NCBI RefSeq assembly: GCF_000703085.1
Contig: NZ_JNLL01000001.1
Location: forward strand, 186,001 to 250,000
Reading direction: 5' to 3'
DNA: 64,000 nt
Source: Persephonella sp. KM09-Lau-8
GTDB taxonomy: Bacteria; Aquificota; Aquificia; Aquificales; Hydrogenothermaceae
Below, one piece after another: positions 10,280 through 19,993 of this stretch. Each line of letters begins with the position of its first letter. Within the stretch, counting starts at the first letter, position 1. A model generated the notes under the pieces. The model was not told the origin of the DNA. It did no database searches and was given only the letters and a program-made list of their open reading frames with translations. The translations under genes and the position numbers were made by a program.

Positions 10280-11882
10280 AAAAACTACTTGAGAAAATTC
10301 TTCATAGACAGAATATTCCCAAGGAACAAAGGGAAGAATTTGATTTAGATATAAAAACCAAATATGTTCATGGGCTTTTATTCTACAACTCTTATTTTGA
10401 CCATGTAGCAAAAGCCCTTGGGAAAGATACAGTCTGCCTTATTGTCGGAGGCTGGATAAGAGATAGATTATTAAACAGACCTATTAAAAATAAAGTTGAT
10501 GTGGATTTTATTGTAACAACAGACCCATTTGAGATTGTTAAAAAACTGAAAAATATCCTTGGAAAAGGAAATATATTCTCTTTTGAAAAAGAAAAAGATG
10601 TGGCTACTATAATTTTCTATGAAGGGCAGACCCGCTATAGATTTGATTTTTCCTACATGGATATCTCCGATATTATGTCAAATCCACAGCTGGATTTTTA
10701 TGATAAAGAAAAAGAAATCATAGAGCGGGTAAATCAGGATTTATTCCAGAGAGATTTTACAATTAATGCAATGGCAATTGTTTTTGATGATGCTTTAGGT
10801 ATGGGTGCTTCTCAAACGGTTCTATTTGACCCATCCGGTGGTCTTGAAGACCTTCAGACAGGAATAATAAGGCCTGTTTCCTATGAAAACATACAAAAAG
10901 ACCCTGTAAGAATATTCAGAGGTTTTAGAATTGCCCAGCAGCTTGATTTTGAGTTAGATAAAGAATATGAAAAATGGGTCAAGAAAAATAAGGAAATAGT
11001 TAAAAACTCCCCTGTTGAAAGAGTAAGAGATGAAATTTTAAAGATTTTTGAAGGAGAAGACAGCTACAAAACAATTGAAAAATTAATATCAGTCGGGGTA
11101 TTCCAACAAATTGTTCCTGAAATAAATGAAATGGTAAAAATCAAAAATCAGGGAGAGTTCCATAAATATCCCTTATTGGAGCATTCTTTAAAAACTGTTG
11201 AGTATATGGAAGATTTTTTAAAAAAAAAGAATTATTAAAAAATAGTATCCATAAATCATTTTTAGAAAAATTAGGCAAGCAGGAATTCTTTACAGAGTTT
11301 AATGATATTTCCCTTTTGAAATTCACAGCCTTTTTCCATGATATAGGAAAGATATATACGGTAAAACAAAAATTCAAAGGTCATGATATAAAAGGCAAGG
11401 AAATCATTTTGAACTCTATAAATAAAGAATTATCTCTTGGAAAAAAAGCATCAGAATTTATTGGAAATCTTGTTGGTTCTCATCTGGAAATATTTAGATT
11501 GTTGGCTTTGAAAGAGTCAGACAACCTGACCAATAAGGATTTAAATTTTTTCTGGTTCAGGAATAAAAATTTAATTCCACATCTTTTTATCCTTGCCTAT
11601 GCAGATGCTTATGCCACTTCTGAGAATGAAGAATATCTGAAAAAGCTTGAACTTTTTGTGATTTTCTTACAGGAGTATTATTTTGATATTTATACTAAAG
11701 AAGTCATAGAGCAACCTTTGTTAAATGGAAAAGAAATTATGGAAATTTTGAATATAAAACCTTCCCCAATTGTTGGAAAAATTAAAGAAGAACTGCAAAA
11801 AAAGCAGATAGAAGGAAAAATAAAAATTAAAGAGCAGGCAATAGAGTTTATAAAAGAACTATACTATAACACCGCCACCTAA
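10267..11882 (+). CDS. CCA-adding/poly(A) polymerase-type nucleotidyltransferase with HD domain, frameshifted at 11220-11229
   Basis: Bases 10267-11238 encode 323 residues of a class II tRNA nucleotidyltransferase. It has the head motif CLIVGGWIRDRLL, the catalytic DVDFIV, the RRDFT-like QRDFTINAMA, and the FRGFRIA and SPVERVRDE motifs. The frame stops at 11236 just after a run of nine A. Moved one base back, reading continues without a break to 11882, with an HD domain (AFFHDIGK at about 11329) and a C-terminal domain. One extra A, or a -1 shift on A-AAA-AAG, restores a protein of about 538 residues. Aquificota often split CC- and A-addition between two such enzymes, so the exact specificity is open. 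The 3' end overlaps convergent mnmA by 24 bases. Confidence 0.85.
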
Positions 11883-12920
11883 CAGTTTATCATCTGTATA
11901 TATGGCAAGAATTTGCCCTGGTGCAAATTTAGGTTGTGGAGTTTTGAAATAAAATCTAAATTTATTTTTTTCTTTTTCTACTTTTTTTATTTTTACAGGT
12001 TTTTGTTTATATCTTCCCTGAACTAAAATTTCTTTTTCAAATAAAAAGTCTTCCGGAACAAACAAATTAAGATTTTCTGCTTCCACATAATCAGTTAAAA
12101 GTTTATCCTTTGTCCCTACAATCAATGAATTTGTTTTTATATCTTTGTCTAAGACATAAAGAGGCTCTTTCCATGCAACACCAAGCCCTCTTCTTTGACC
12201 TATAGTGTAATGGGATAAACCTTTATGCTTGCCAACTTTTTCTCCTGTATAAAGTAAAATATCTCCAGCAGTATTTATATTTAATCCAAGCTGGTCTATA
12301 TATTCTCCTGGAGTTTTTCCGGCAGTGAAACATATTTCAAAACTTTCTGATTTTTGGGCTACAGGGATTTTGTATTTCTGGGCTATCTGTCTAACTTCTT
12401 CCTTTGTTTTGTCTGACAGAGGAAATATTAAGTAGTCTAAAACCTCTTTCTCCAGAAGTGCCATAAAGTAAGACTGGTCTTTTTTAACGTCTTTACCTCT
12501 TCTTATAACTTTGTGTCCTTCTATATCCGAAATTCCTAAATAATGCCCTGTGGCAAGATAATCAACCCCTAAAACTTCAACAGCATATTTCGCAAGAAGA
12601 CCTGTTTTGACCTCACGATTACATATTGAACATGGGTTTGGAGTTTTTCCTTTTTTATATTCTTCTAAAAAGTAATTAATCACTTTTTTATGGAAAATAT
12701 CTTCCCAGTCTAAAACATAATGCTCTATACCTAAATACTGGGATACTTTTTTGGCATCTTTAACATCCTGGGGAGAGCAGCATATCTGGGTATCTGTTTC
12801 ACAGACTATAGATGATAACTTTAGAGTGATACCGATAACATCATACCCCTTTTCTTTAAGCAAGAGGGCGGATACTGATGAGTCCACCCCGCCACTTAAT
12901 GCAACTGCAACTTTTTTCAT
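11859..12920 (-). CDS. mnmA: tRNA-specific 2-thiouridylase MnmA
   Basis: The 353-residue protein begins MKKVAVALSGGVDSSVSA, the PP-loop SGGxDS that adenylates U34. The catalytic cysteines are in NPCSICNREVK (about residue 97) and in FEICF (about residue 197). The C-terminal beta-barrel domain ends GGGVIV. It thiolates the wobble uridine of tRNA-Lys, -Glu and -Gln. The start abuts the pilC stop with a one-base overlap, so it is transcribed with the pilus motor genes. That grouping has no obvious functional reason. Confidence 0.96.
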   Translation of the reverse strand: MKKVAVALSGGVDSSVSALLLKEKGYDVIGITLKLSSIVCETDTQICCSPQDVKDAKKVSQYLGIEHYVLDWEDIFHKKVINYFLEEYKKGKTPNPCSICNREVKTGLLAKYAVEVLGVDYLATGHYLGISDIEGHKVIRRGKDVKKDQSYFMALLEKEVLDYLIFPLSDKTKEEVRQIAQKYKIPVAQKSESFEICFTAGKTPGEYIDQLGLNINTAGDILLYTGEKVGKHKGLSHYTIGQRRGLGVAWKEPLYVLDKDIKTNSLIVGTKDKLLTDYVEAENLNLFVPEDFLFEKEILVQGRYKQKPVKIKKVEKEKNKFRFYFKTPQPKFAPGQILAIYTDDKLLGGGVIV

Positions 12921-14131
12921 TATGTTTGAATAAGTTCACCCATTTTGAATATAGGTAGGTAAAGAGCTATAAGAATTACACCTACAATTGTTCCTATGAA
13001 TACAATGAGCAATGGCTCAATAGTTGAAATAAGACCCTCTACTGTTCTATCAACCTCGTCTTCAAAGAAATTTGCAATTGTATCAAGCATCTCATCAAGT
13101 CTACCTGTGTCTTCACCTACCCTTACCATGGCGATTAATATAGGCGGAAAAATTTTAGGATCAAGGGACTTGTATATTTCTTGCCCTTTTTCTACTTTAT
13201 CTCTAGCTTCAAGTATTGCTTTTTCGATAACTACATTACCTGCAACAGATGCCGATATCTCAAGGGAACGCATTATAGGAACACCACCAGCAATAAGGGT
13301 TGCCAGGGTTCTTGCAAATTTAGCTATAGCTCCTTTTAAAAAAATATTTCCAAGGAGAGGAAGTTTAAGAAATAATCTATGATAGAACTCTTTACCAGCT
13401 CTTGTGCTGTAAATAAATTTATTAAGTATAACTAATCCAATAATTCCAACAATGATTAAAAGAATATTGTTTTTAACAAGATTACTTGCATCAATTAATA
13501 GTTGTGTAAGAAATGGAAGTTGTCCACCCATGCTTGCATACAGATTGGCAAATGTTGGAACAATAAAGGTTAAAATTCCCAATACTATAACTGTTGCAAT
13601 AACAACAACCATTGCAGGATACCATGAAGCACTTATGATTTTTCTCTTAATTGCGGCAATTTTTTCGTAATATTGAGTTGCCCTTTGAAGAATAACATCC
13701 AGATTACCTGATTCTTCTGCAGCTTCTATCAGATTAACCAGAAATTCAGGAAAAACTTTTGGATGTTTGGCCATTGCTTTTGAAAGGGACATACCTGAAA
13801 CAACGTCCTCTTTTACTTCATTTAATGCTTCCCTAAGCGTTTTGTTGGGCATTTGTTCTGCCAGTATTTCTAGAGCTTCTGCGATACCAACACCGGCGGC
13901 AATCATAGCTCCAAGCTGACGTGTAAATAAAGCAAGGTCTTTTTCTTTTACTTTTGGTTTGAATATATCAATATCCAGAGAGAATTTTTTTTGCGGAATT
14001 AATTGTAGTTTTATATCTTCAAATCCCTGTTTTTCCAGCTCTATTTGTGCTGCCCCTGCATCTGGAGCATAAATAACATCCTCCCTTTTGACACCATATT
14101 TATCCCGTGCTATATATTTAAACTTTGGCAT
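12920..14131 (-). CDS. pilC: Type IV pilus inner-membrane platform protein PilC (GspF family)
   Basis: The 403-residue protein begins with the family start MPKFKYIARDKYG. It has the two repeated T2SSF domains, each with a soluble helical bundle and membrane helices (about residues 70-195 and 270-395, helices near 170-190, 220-240 and 375-395). It is the platform on which the PilB and PilT ATPases act to assemble or retract pili. It is the third gene of the minus-strand block pilB-pilT-pilC, 12 bases after pilT. The same family serves type II secretion, but the neighbouring PilT argues for pili. Confidence 0.93.
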   Translation of the reverse strand: MPKFKYIARDKYGVKREDVIYAPDAGAAQIELEKQGFEDIKLQLIPQKKFSLDIDIFKPKVKEKDLALFTRQLGAMIAAGVGIAEALEILAEQMPNKTLREALNEVKEDVVSGMSLSKAMAKHPKVFPEFLVNLIEAAEESGNLDVILQRATQYYEKIAAIKRKIISASWYPAMVVVIATVIVLGILTFIVPTFANLYASMGGQLPFLTQLLIDASNLVKNNILLIIVGIIGLVILNKFIYSTRAGKEFYHRLFLKLPLLGNIFLKGAIAKFARTLATLIAGGVPIMRSLEISASVAGNVVIEKAILEARDKVEKGQEIYKSLDPKIFPPILIAMVRVGEDTGRLDEMLDTIANFFEDEVDRTVEGLISTIEPLLIVFIGTIVGVILIALYLPIFKMGELIQT

Positions 14132-14143
14132 TTATTTCCCCCT

Positions 14144-15229
14144 CTATTTAAGAGTTTTTAATAATCTTTCTAATTCTTGTGGTTCTGGAGATATCTTCAT
14201 TCCATCTTCTTCTGTGATTAAACCTTCTTTTATTGCTCGAACTATAGATTGATTCATTGTTTGCATACCTGTTCCAACCTGACCGGACTGCATAAGACCA
14301 TATATCTGATGAATTTTATTTTCTCTAATTAGATTTCTGATACCGGTTGTTGGTATCAAAACTTCATGTATAAGGACTCTTCCACCCCCGATTCTTGGTA
14401 GAAGCCTTTGTGATATTACACCCTGTAAAACAAAACTTAACTCTGTTCTAATCTGTTCCTGTTCATTTTCAGGGAAAACGTTGATAATACGGTTTATAGT
14501 CTGAATTGCTGTATTTGTGTGTAATGTTGCAAATACAAGGTGACCTGTCTCAGCAGCTGTAAGTGCAGCTCTGATTGTTTCTAAGTCTCTCATCTCACCA
14601 ACCAGAATAACATCTGGGTCTTCCCTAAGGGCATATTTTAGTGCTATAGCGAAACTGGAAGTATCATTACCGACTTCTCTTTGGGCAACAAGTGATTTTT
14701 TATGTGGAAATAAATATTCTATTGGGTCCTCAATTGTGATTATATGGTAAGGATAGTTTGTGTTTATATAATCTATCATAGAAGCAAGGGTTGTTGTTTT
14801 ACCTGAACCTGTAGGCCCTGTAACCAGAACCAGTCCCATACTCTTATGACATAAGCCTTTTACAGATGGTATAAGTCCAAGTTCTTCCATAGGTTTTATT
14901 TCATAAGGAATTCTTCTTAAAGCAGCAGCAACACTGCCTCTTTGTCTATAAACGTTTACCCTGAATCTACCGATTCCTTTTATTCCGATAGAAAAGTCAA
15001 CCTCATTTTTTTCTTCAAAAGTCCGTCTTTGTTTTTCATTCATAATTGAATAAATAAATTTCTGGGTATCTTTTGGATACATTACAGGATATTCAGATAG
15101 GTAAGTTATTTTTCCATCAATCCTGATGGTTGGAGGAGCCCCTGCTGTAATATGTATATCTGTAGCATCTTTTTCTATTGCAACTCTTGCTATTTCGTCA
15201 ATGGTGAATGCAAGTTTTTCTTGCTCCAT
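14144..15229 (-). CDS. pilT: Type IV pilus retraction ATPase PilT
   Basis: The 361-residue protein has typical PilT length. It has an N-terminal PAS-like domain, Walker A GPTGSGKTTT (about residue 134), the Asp box, Walker B LVGEMRDLETI, and the His box GHLVFATLHTN. The C-terminal region contains GGGRVLIHEVL, close to the AIRNLIRE-type retraction motif (here GIRNLIRE). It powers pilus depolymerisation, hence twitching and DNA uptake. It is located between pilB and pilC, 20 bases after pilB. Confidence 0.95.
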   Translation of the reverse strand: MEQEKLAFTIDEIARVAIEKDATDIHITAGAPPTIRIDGKITYLSEYPVMYPKDTQKFIYSIMNEKQRRTFEEKNEVDFSIGIKGIGRFRVNVYRQRGSVAAALRRIPYEIKPMEELGLIPSVKGLCHKSMGLVLVTGPTGSGKTTTLASMIDYINTNYPYHIITIEDPIEYLFPHKKSLVAQREVGNDTSSFAIALKYALREDPDVILVGEMRDLETIRAALTAAETGHLVFATLHTNTAIQTINRIINVFPENEQEQIRTELSFVLQGVISQRLLPRIGGGRVLIHEVLIPTTGIRNLIRENKIHQIYGLMQSGQVGTGMQTMNQSIVRAIKEGLITEEDGMKISPEPQELERLLKTLK

Positions 15230-15249
15230 AATAAATCTCCTTAAAAAAT

Positions 15250-16986
15250 TTATTTAACTAAAACCCTTTCTACTTCTGCAATGTCTGTTATTCCTCTTTT
15301 TACTTTTAAAAGGGCGTTTTGATATAGGGTTCTCATTCCATTTTTAATCGCAAGTTCTTTAAGCTGTGTTGCATTGGCTCCAGATAAAATAGCTTTTCTG
15401 ATATTATCGTCAATTTCCAGTATTTCATGAACTGCAGTTCTACCTCTATAACCTGTTTTGTTACAGCGTTCACAACCGCCTGGTTTATGGACGAAAAATG
15501 TTCCTTCTTCCACATCTTTTTCTGATAAACCAAGTCCTGTCCAGAATTCTTTAGGATAGTTAGCAGGTTGTTTACAATAATCACATAATTTTCGAACAAG
15601 TCTTTGAGCAATTATCATATTCACAGCTGTTCCCACAAGAAAGCTTTCAACTCCTATATCTATCAATCTTGTTATAGAAGATGGAGCATCGTTTGTGTGT
15701 AATGTAGAAAATACAAGGTGACCTGTTAATGCTGCCTTAATTGATATTTCAGCCGTTTCTCTATCCCTGATCTCACCTACCAGTATAATATCAGGATCCT
15801 GTCTGAGAAAAGATCTTAAAGCTTCTGCAAAAGTAAGTCCTATATGCTCTTTTATCTGAACCTGATTAATTCCAGGAATAGATACTTCCACAGGATCTTC
15901 TGCTGTTGATATATTTACATCATCTGTATTTCTTTCCATTAATGCAGTGTATAAAGTTGTTGTTTTACCTGAACCTGTTGGACCTGTTACTAAGACCATT
16001 CCCCATGGGCTATAAATAGCTTTTCTTATTTTTTCAAGGTCGTCAGGCTCAAAACCAAGGTCTTCTAACTTAAGCCCAAGATAAGACTGGGCATCCTGGA
16101 TACGCATAACAACCTTTTCACCATAAACGGTAGGAATGATAGATACCCTTAAATCTATAGGTTTTCTGTCTATTTTTACTCTGATCCTACCATCCTGTGG
16201 TAACCTTTTTTCTGCAATATCAAGATTTGCCATTATTTTGTATCTGGCAACAAGAGCATCTTTTATGCTAACAGGAAGTTTTTGAACAGTCCTTAATATC
16301 CCATCGATCCTGTATCTGACCCTTAATTCTTTTTCAAATGGTTCTATATGGATATCAGATGCTCCCTGTCTCACGGCATTTACTATAAATAATCTGGAGG
16401 CCTTTACTATAGGAGCTTCTTCTGCTTCGGCTATTGCTTCATTTACGTTTATTTCTTCTTCATGTTGATATTCTTCCTCAACATCTACGTCAAGACCAAT
16501 ATTATCAAGAATTTCTGTAGGAGATGCCATTCTACTGAAATTTTCAAGAAGAGATTGAACTTCTGAATATGTGGCAACAAGAATTTCAATATTTCTGATT
16601 CCTAAGAATTTAAGATAATGAATTATTTCCTTATCTATTGGATTGAATGCGGCAATTGAAAGCTGATTTTTATCTTTATCATAATAAACAGGAGCGAATT
16701 TCTTTTTTAACATATAGTTATAGGTAATATTAGACATTATTGAATCATCAACATCGATGTTTGTATTAGGGTCAAAAGGTTTGAGATTAAGAAAATTAAC
16801 AAAAAATTCTTTTATTTTGTTTTCATCTGCTATTTTACTTTCAACCAGGTAAGTTAAGATATCTGTAAAATCTTTTCCTTCTATATTTGGATTATTCCTG
16901 ACTTTTTCTGCAGGAACTATACCCTGGGATACCATTAGACGAAGAAATGTTAATTTCCTTCTACTTTTAAAATCTACATCTCCCAT
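15250..16986 (-). CDS. pilB: Type IV pilus assembly ATPase PilB (GspE family)
   Basis: The 578-residue protein has an N-terminal GspE_N (MshEN-like) domain (residues about 10-160) and an acidic linker rich in Glu (about 170-190). The ATPase core carries ASDIHIEPF, Walker A GPTGSGKTTTLY, Walker B ILVGEIRDRETAEI and GHLVFSTLHTND. A zinc site made of CDYC and CERC (about residues 480-520) is characteristic of PilB/GspE. It drives pilin polymerisation. It is the first gene of the minus-strand operon and is divergent from accC; a TATAAT core near 17027 reads as a -10 on both strands. No pilin or pilM-Q genes are in the window. Confidence 0.95.
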   Translation of the reverse strand: MGDVDFKSRRKLTFLRLMVSQGIVPAEKVRNNPNIEGKDFTDILTYLVESKIADENKIKEFFVNFLNLKPFDPNTNIDVDDSIMSNITYNYMLKKKFAPVYYDKDKNQLSIAAFNPIDKEIIHYLKFLGIRNIEILVATYSEVQSLLENFSRMASPTEILDNIGLDVDVEEEYQHEEEINVNEAIAEAEEAPIVKASRLFIVNAVRQGASDIHIEPFEKELRVRYRIDGILRTVQKLPVSIKDALVARYKIMANLDIAEKRLPQDGRIRVKIDRKPIDLRVSIIPTVYGEKVVMRIQDAQSYLGLKLEDLGFEPDDLEKIRKAIYSPWGMVLVTGPTGSGKTTTLYTALMERNTDDVNISTAEDPVEVSIPGINQVQIKEHIGLTFAEALRSFLRQDPDIILVGEIRDRETAEISIKAALTGHLVFSTLHTNDAPSSITRLIDIGVESFLVGTAVNMIIAQRLVRKLCDYCKQPANYPKEFWTGLGLSEKDVEEGTFFVHKPGGCERCNKTGYRGRTAVHEILEIDDNIRKAILSGANATQLKELAIKNGMRTLYQNALLKVKRGITDIAEVERVLVK

Positions 16987-17077
16987 CTTATATCCTTATA
17001 ATTTTAGTGTTATCCGCCAATTATTATATAATATTTAGGAAATTTAACAGAAAAAGCCATAGTACAGGAGAAAAGTA

Positions 17078-18439
17078 TTGTTAAAACTAAACAATATAAA
17101 GAGAATTCTGATAGCAAATAGAGGGGAAATCGCAGTAAGGGCTATAAGGGCAATAAGAGAGTTAGGCGGCGAAAGTATAGCAATATACTCTGAAGCTGAT
17201 AAGGATTCTATGCATGTCAAACTGGCAGATTATGCGATATGTATAGGTAAAGCCCCTTCAGATAAGAGTTATTTAAATATTCCTGCTATTTTATCTGCAA
17301 TAGAAATATCCTATGCTGATGCTGTTTATCCAGGATATGGTTTCCTTGCCGAAAATCCAAATTTTGCAGCATTATTGGAAAGGGCAAACATAAAATTTAT
17401 AGGTCCCCGTTCAGAAACTATTCGTTTAACAGGGGATAAAGCAGAAGCCAGAAAAGCAGCTCAGGAGGCAGATGTTCCTATAATTCCCGGAAGCCCACCG
17501 GTAAATACTTTAAAGGATGCCCTTGAGGTTGCAGATAAGATTGGATATCCAGTCTTACTGAAAGCTGCTGCCGGTGGTGGTGGCCGTGGAATGAGGGTTG
17601 TCCATTCTCCACAAGAACTGTCCCGACTATTGCCTGTTGCCCAGAGGGAAGCAGAAGCAAATTTCGGAGATAGTAGAGTTTATATAGAAAAGTATATCCT
17701 GAATCCTAAACATATAGAAATTCAGATCCTTGCAGATGAACATGGAAATGTTGTTTATATAGGTGATAGGGAATGTTCTGTTCAGAGGAGACACCAGAAA
17801 CTTTTAGAAGAATCTCCATCACCTTTTATAACCCCCGAAGTTCGTAAAAAAATGGGAGAGGCTGCTGTCAGATTTGCAAAACATGTTGGATTTACAGGTG
17901 CCGGCACTGTTGAGTTTATAGTTGATGAGAATATGAACTTTTATTTTATAGAAATGAATGGTCGTATTCAGGTTGAACATCCTGTTTCTGAAATGACATC
18001 AGGCATAGACCTTGTTGCATGGCAGATGCTTGTGGCAGATGGTAAAAAGCTTTCTTTTTCTCAGGAAGATATAAAACAGCAAGGTCATGCAATAGAGTTT
18101 AGAATAAATGCGGAAGACCCAGAAACTTTTACTCCAAATCCCGGAATTATTGAAGAGTTATACCTGCCAGGTGGTTTTGGGGTAAGGGTGGATACACATA
18201 TATATAAAGGATATAAAATCCCTCCATATTATGATTCCTTAATTGCAAAAATCATCGTTTATGGCAAAGACAGAGAAGAAGCCATAATAAGAGGAAAAAG
18301 AGCATTAAAAGAGCTTGTGGTAGATGGTATAAAAACCACCAGAGATTTCCATCTTAAAATCTTAGAAGATGAAGATTTTCTTTCAGGAAGATATACAACG
18401 GCCCTTGTTGACAAAAAATATCTGGGAATCAAAGAATGA
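17078..18439 (+). CDS. accC: Biotin carboxylase (acetyl-CoA carboxylase AccC type)
   Basis: The 453-residue protein has the whole biotin carboxylase fold. It has RILIANRGEIAVRAIRA at the start, the glycine-rich ATP-grasp loop AAAGGGGRGMR, EKYI for biotin/ATP contacts, and FIEMNGRIQVEHPVSE for Mg-ATP and catalysis. It carboxylates biotin on a carrier protein. Aquificota have two such enzymes, AccC and the CfiB subunit of 2-oxoglutarate carboxylase in the reductive TCA cycle. No carrier or transcarboxylase is adjacent to decide, and AccC is chosen as the more usual. The start is TTG at 17078 with AGGAG seven bases before it. An ATGA overlap joins it to the next gene. Confidence 0.85.
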   Translation: MLKLNNIKRILIANRGEIAVRAIRAIRELGGESIAIYSEADKDSMHVKLADYAICIGKAPSDKSYLNIPAILSAIEISYADAVYPGYGFLAENPNFAALLERANIKFIGPRSETIRLTGDKAEARKAAQEADVPIIPGSPPVNTLKDALEVADKIGYPVLLKAAAGGGGRGMRVVHSPQELSRLLPVAQREAEANFGDSRVYIEKYILNPKHIEIQILADEHGNVVYIGDRECSVQRRHQKLLEESPSPFITPEVRKKMGEAAVRFAKHVGFTGAGTVEFIVDENMNFYFIEMNGRIQVEHPVSEMTSGIDLVAWQMLVADGKKLSFSQEDIKQQGHAIEFRINAEDPETFTPNPGIIEELYLPGGFGVRVDTHIYKGYKIPPYYDSLIAKIIVYGKDREEAIIRGKRALKELVVDGIKTTRDFHLKILEDEDFLSGRYTTALVDKKYLGIKE

Positions 18440-19074
18440 TAAAAATCTTAACTGTTGGTCCCCTTGAGGAAAATACAATAATTATTGCTGATGAATCTAC
18501 AGGAGAAGCTGCTGTCATAGACCCTGGAGCTGAAGGGCCAAAAATAGAAAAGGAGCTTGAAAAATACAAGCTCAGATATATACTTGCTACCCATGGACAT
18601 TTAGACCATGTTGGACAGGTAGGATATTTGAAAAGCAAATATAATGTTCCTTTTTTAATGAATGAAAAAGATATCTTTTTGATAAATAATGATATCTTCC
18701 CTGGTTTTGCTCAGATGGTAGGAGCAGTTCAATGCCCTGAACCTGACAAAACCCTGAAAGAAGGAGATGTTATTTCTCTTGGTAAATTTTCACTGAAAGT
18801 AATAGAAACCCCGGGACATACACCGGGAAGTATATGTTTTTACGATGAAAAAAACAAATTCATAATTACAGGGGATACTTTGTTCAAAGGTAGTATAGGC
18901 AGAACAGACCTGCCTGGTGGTAATCCAGAAGATATGGTCAAATCCCTTGAAAAATTGAAACAATTACCGGATGATATAAAAGTTTATCCAGGACATGGTG
19001 AACCAACCACTATAGGCACAGAGAAAAAGATGAATCCGTATATAACAGGAATATTTAGGGTAAAAACATGGTGA
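18436..19074 (+). CDS. MBL-fold metallo-hydrolase (glyoxalase II-like)
   Basis: The 212-residue protein has the metallo-beta-lactamase metal motif THGHLDH (about residues 52-58), a downstream metal His in ETPGHTPGS, an Asp in FITGDTLF, and a final His in YPGHGEPT. These ligands match the hydroxyacylglutathione hydrolase/YcbL type. It probably hydrolyses a thioester, but the true substrate is unknown because glutathione use is not established here. It overlaps accC by 4 bases and nfo by 7, so it is translationally coupled in a long operon. Confidence 0.85.
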   Translation: MIKILTVGPLEENTIIIADESTGEAAVIDPGAEGPKIEKELEKYKLRYILATHGHLDHVGQVGYLKSKYNVPFLMNEKDIFLINNDIFPGFAQMVGAVQCPEPDKTLKEGDVISLGKFSLKVIETPGHTPGSICFYDEKNKFIITGDTLFKGSIGRTDLPGGNPEDMVKSLEKLKQLPDDIKVYPGHGEPTTIGTEKKMNPYITGIFRVKTW

Positions 19075-19922
19075 AAATCGGAACTCATGTATCATCTGCA
19101 AAATCTCTGGATTTGGTTTTTGATAGAGGTAAAGAGGTAGGAGCAGATACAATACAATTTTTTGTATCCTCCCCACGTTCATGGGCATGGAAGGAAAGAA
19201 CAGAAGAAGAGAAAGCTTTATTTTTGCAAAAAAGAGAGAAAACAGGCATACAGCCTGTCGTAGTTCATGCATCTTATTTATTTAATCTTGCCTCTGCAGA
19301 TGAGAATCTTAGAAAAAAATCTATTAACGGTGTGATAAATGAGTTAAAACTATGCGAAGAACTAAAAATAGATTATTATGTTATACATGCAGGTAAAGCG
19401 AAAGGACAACCTGAAGAACAAGCTATACAAAATATAATAGATAGTTTAAAGGTAGTATTTTCAGAAGTTGAGCTCAAAAATACCACTTTTCTCTTTGAAA
19501 CCCTTGCAGGCCAGAAAGGTGAAATAGGAAAAACAACAGATGAGATAGTAGCATTAATGGAACCTTTTTTAGATATAAAAACAGGCGTCTGTCTTGATAC
19601 CTGCCATTTATACTCAGCAGGATACAAAATAAATGAGGAAGAAAAGTTTTTTGAATATAAAGAGGAGCTAAAAGAAAAAATCGGACTTGAGAAGGTCAAA
19701 GTAATCCATTGTAATGATTCAAAAACACCTTTTAACTCCCGTAGAGACAGGCATGAACACATTGGAGAAGGCTCTATTGGTTTAAAAGGATTTGAATTAT
19801 TCCTAAATGATGAATATTTTAAAAATCTTCCATTTATACTGGAAACCCCGAAGGAAGGAGATTGGGATTTAATAAATATGGAAAGATTAAAAAATCTTAT
19901 AAAAGCGCCCGTAGCTCAGTAG
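19068..19922 (+). CDS. nfo: Endonuclease IV (AP endonuclease, Nfo)
   Basis: The 284-residue protein has the AP endonuclease 2 TIM-barrel fold, starting VKIGTHVSSAKS. It has the three-zinc-site segments VVHASYL, VIHAGKAKG, CLDTCHLYSAGY, the IHCNDSK plus DRHEHIGEG pair, and a C-terminal LETPKEG. It cuts 5' to abasic sites in DNA repair. Its last five codons (Ala-Pro-Val-Ala-Gln) and stop codon are the 5' end of the tRNA-Arg gene that begins at 19905. RNase P maturation of that tRNA from a common transcript would therefore remove the nfo stop codon. Confidence 0.95.
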   Translation: MVKIGTHVSSAKSLDLVFDRGKEVGADTIQFFVSSPRSWAWKERTEEEKALFLQKREKTGIQPVVVHASYLFNLASADENLRKKSINGVINELKLCEELKIDYYVIHAGKAKGQPEEQAIQNIIDSLKVVFSEVELKNTTFLFETLAGQKGEIGKTTDEIVALMEPFLDIKTGVCLDTCHLYSAGYKINEEEKFFEYKEELKEKIGLEKVKVIHCNDSKTPFNSRRDRHEHIGEGSIGLKGFELFLNDEYFKNLPFILETPKEGDWDLINMERLKNLIKAPVAQ

Positions 19923-19978
19923 GATAGAGCACCGGTTTCCGGGGCTGGGGGTCGCAGGTTCAAATCCTGCCGGGCGCA
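19905..19978 (+). tRNA. tRNA-Arg (anticodon CCG)
   Basis: A full cloverleaf of 74 bases can be folded. The acceptor arms are GCGCCCG and CGGGCGC with discriminator A, the D stem is GCTC/GAGC, and the anticodon loop TTCCGGG places CCG at 34-36. The T arm is GCAGG-TTCAAAT-CCTGC. CCA is not encoded. The first 18 bases are also the end of nfo. It is co-directional with its neighbours and probably excised from their mRNA. Confidence 0.95.
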
Positions 19979-19993
19979 CTTAAGGGAGAAAAG

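Noticed and set aside
11859-17000. Calling pilB/pilC a type II secretion system
   Set aside because: The retraction ATPase PilT is between them and no gsp genes are present.
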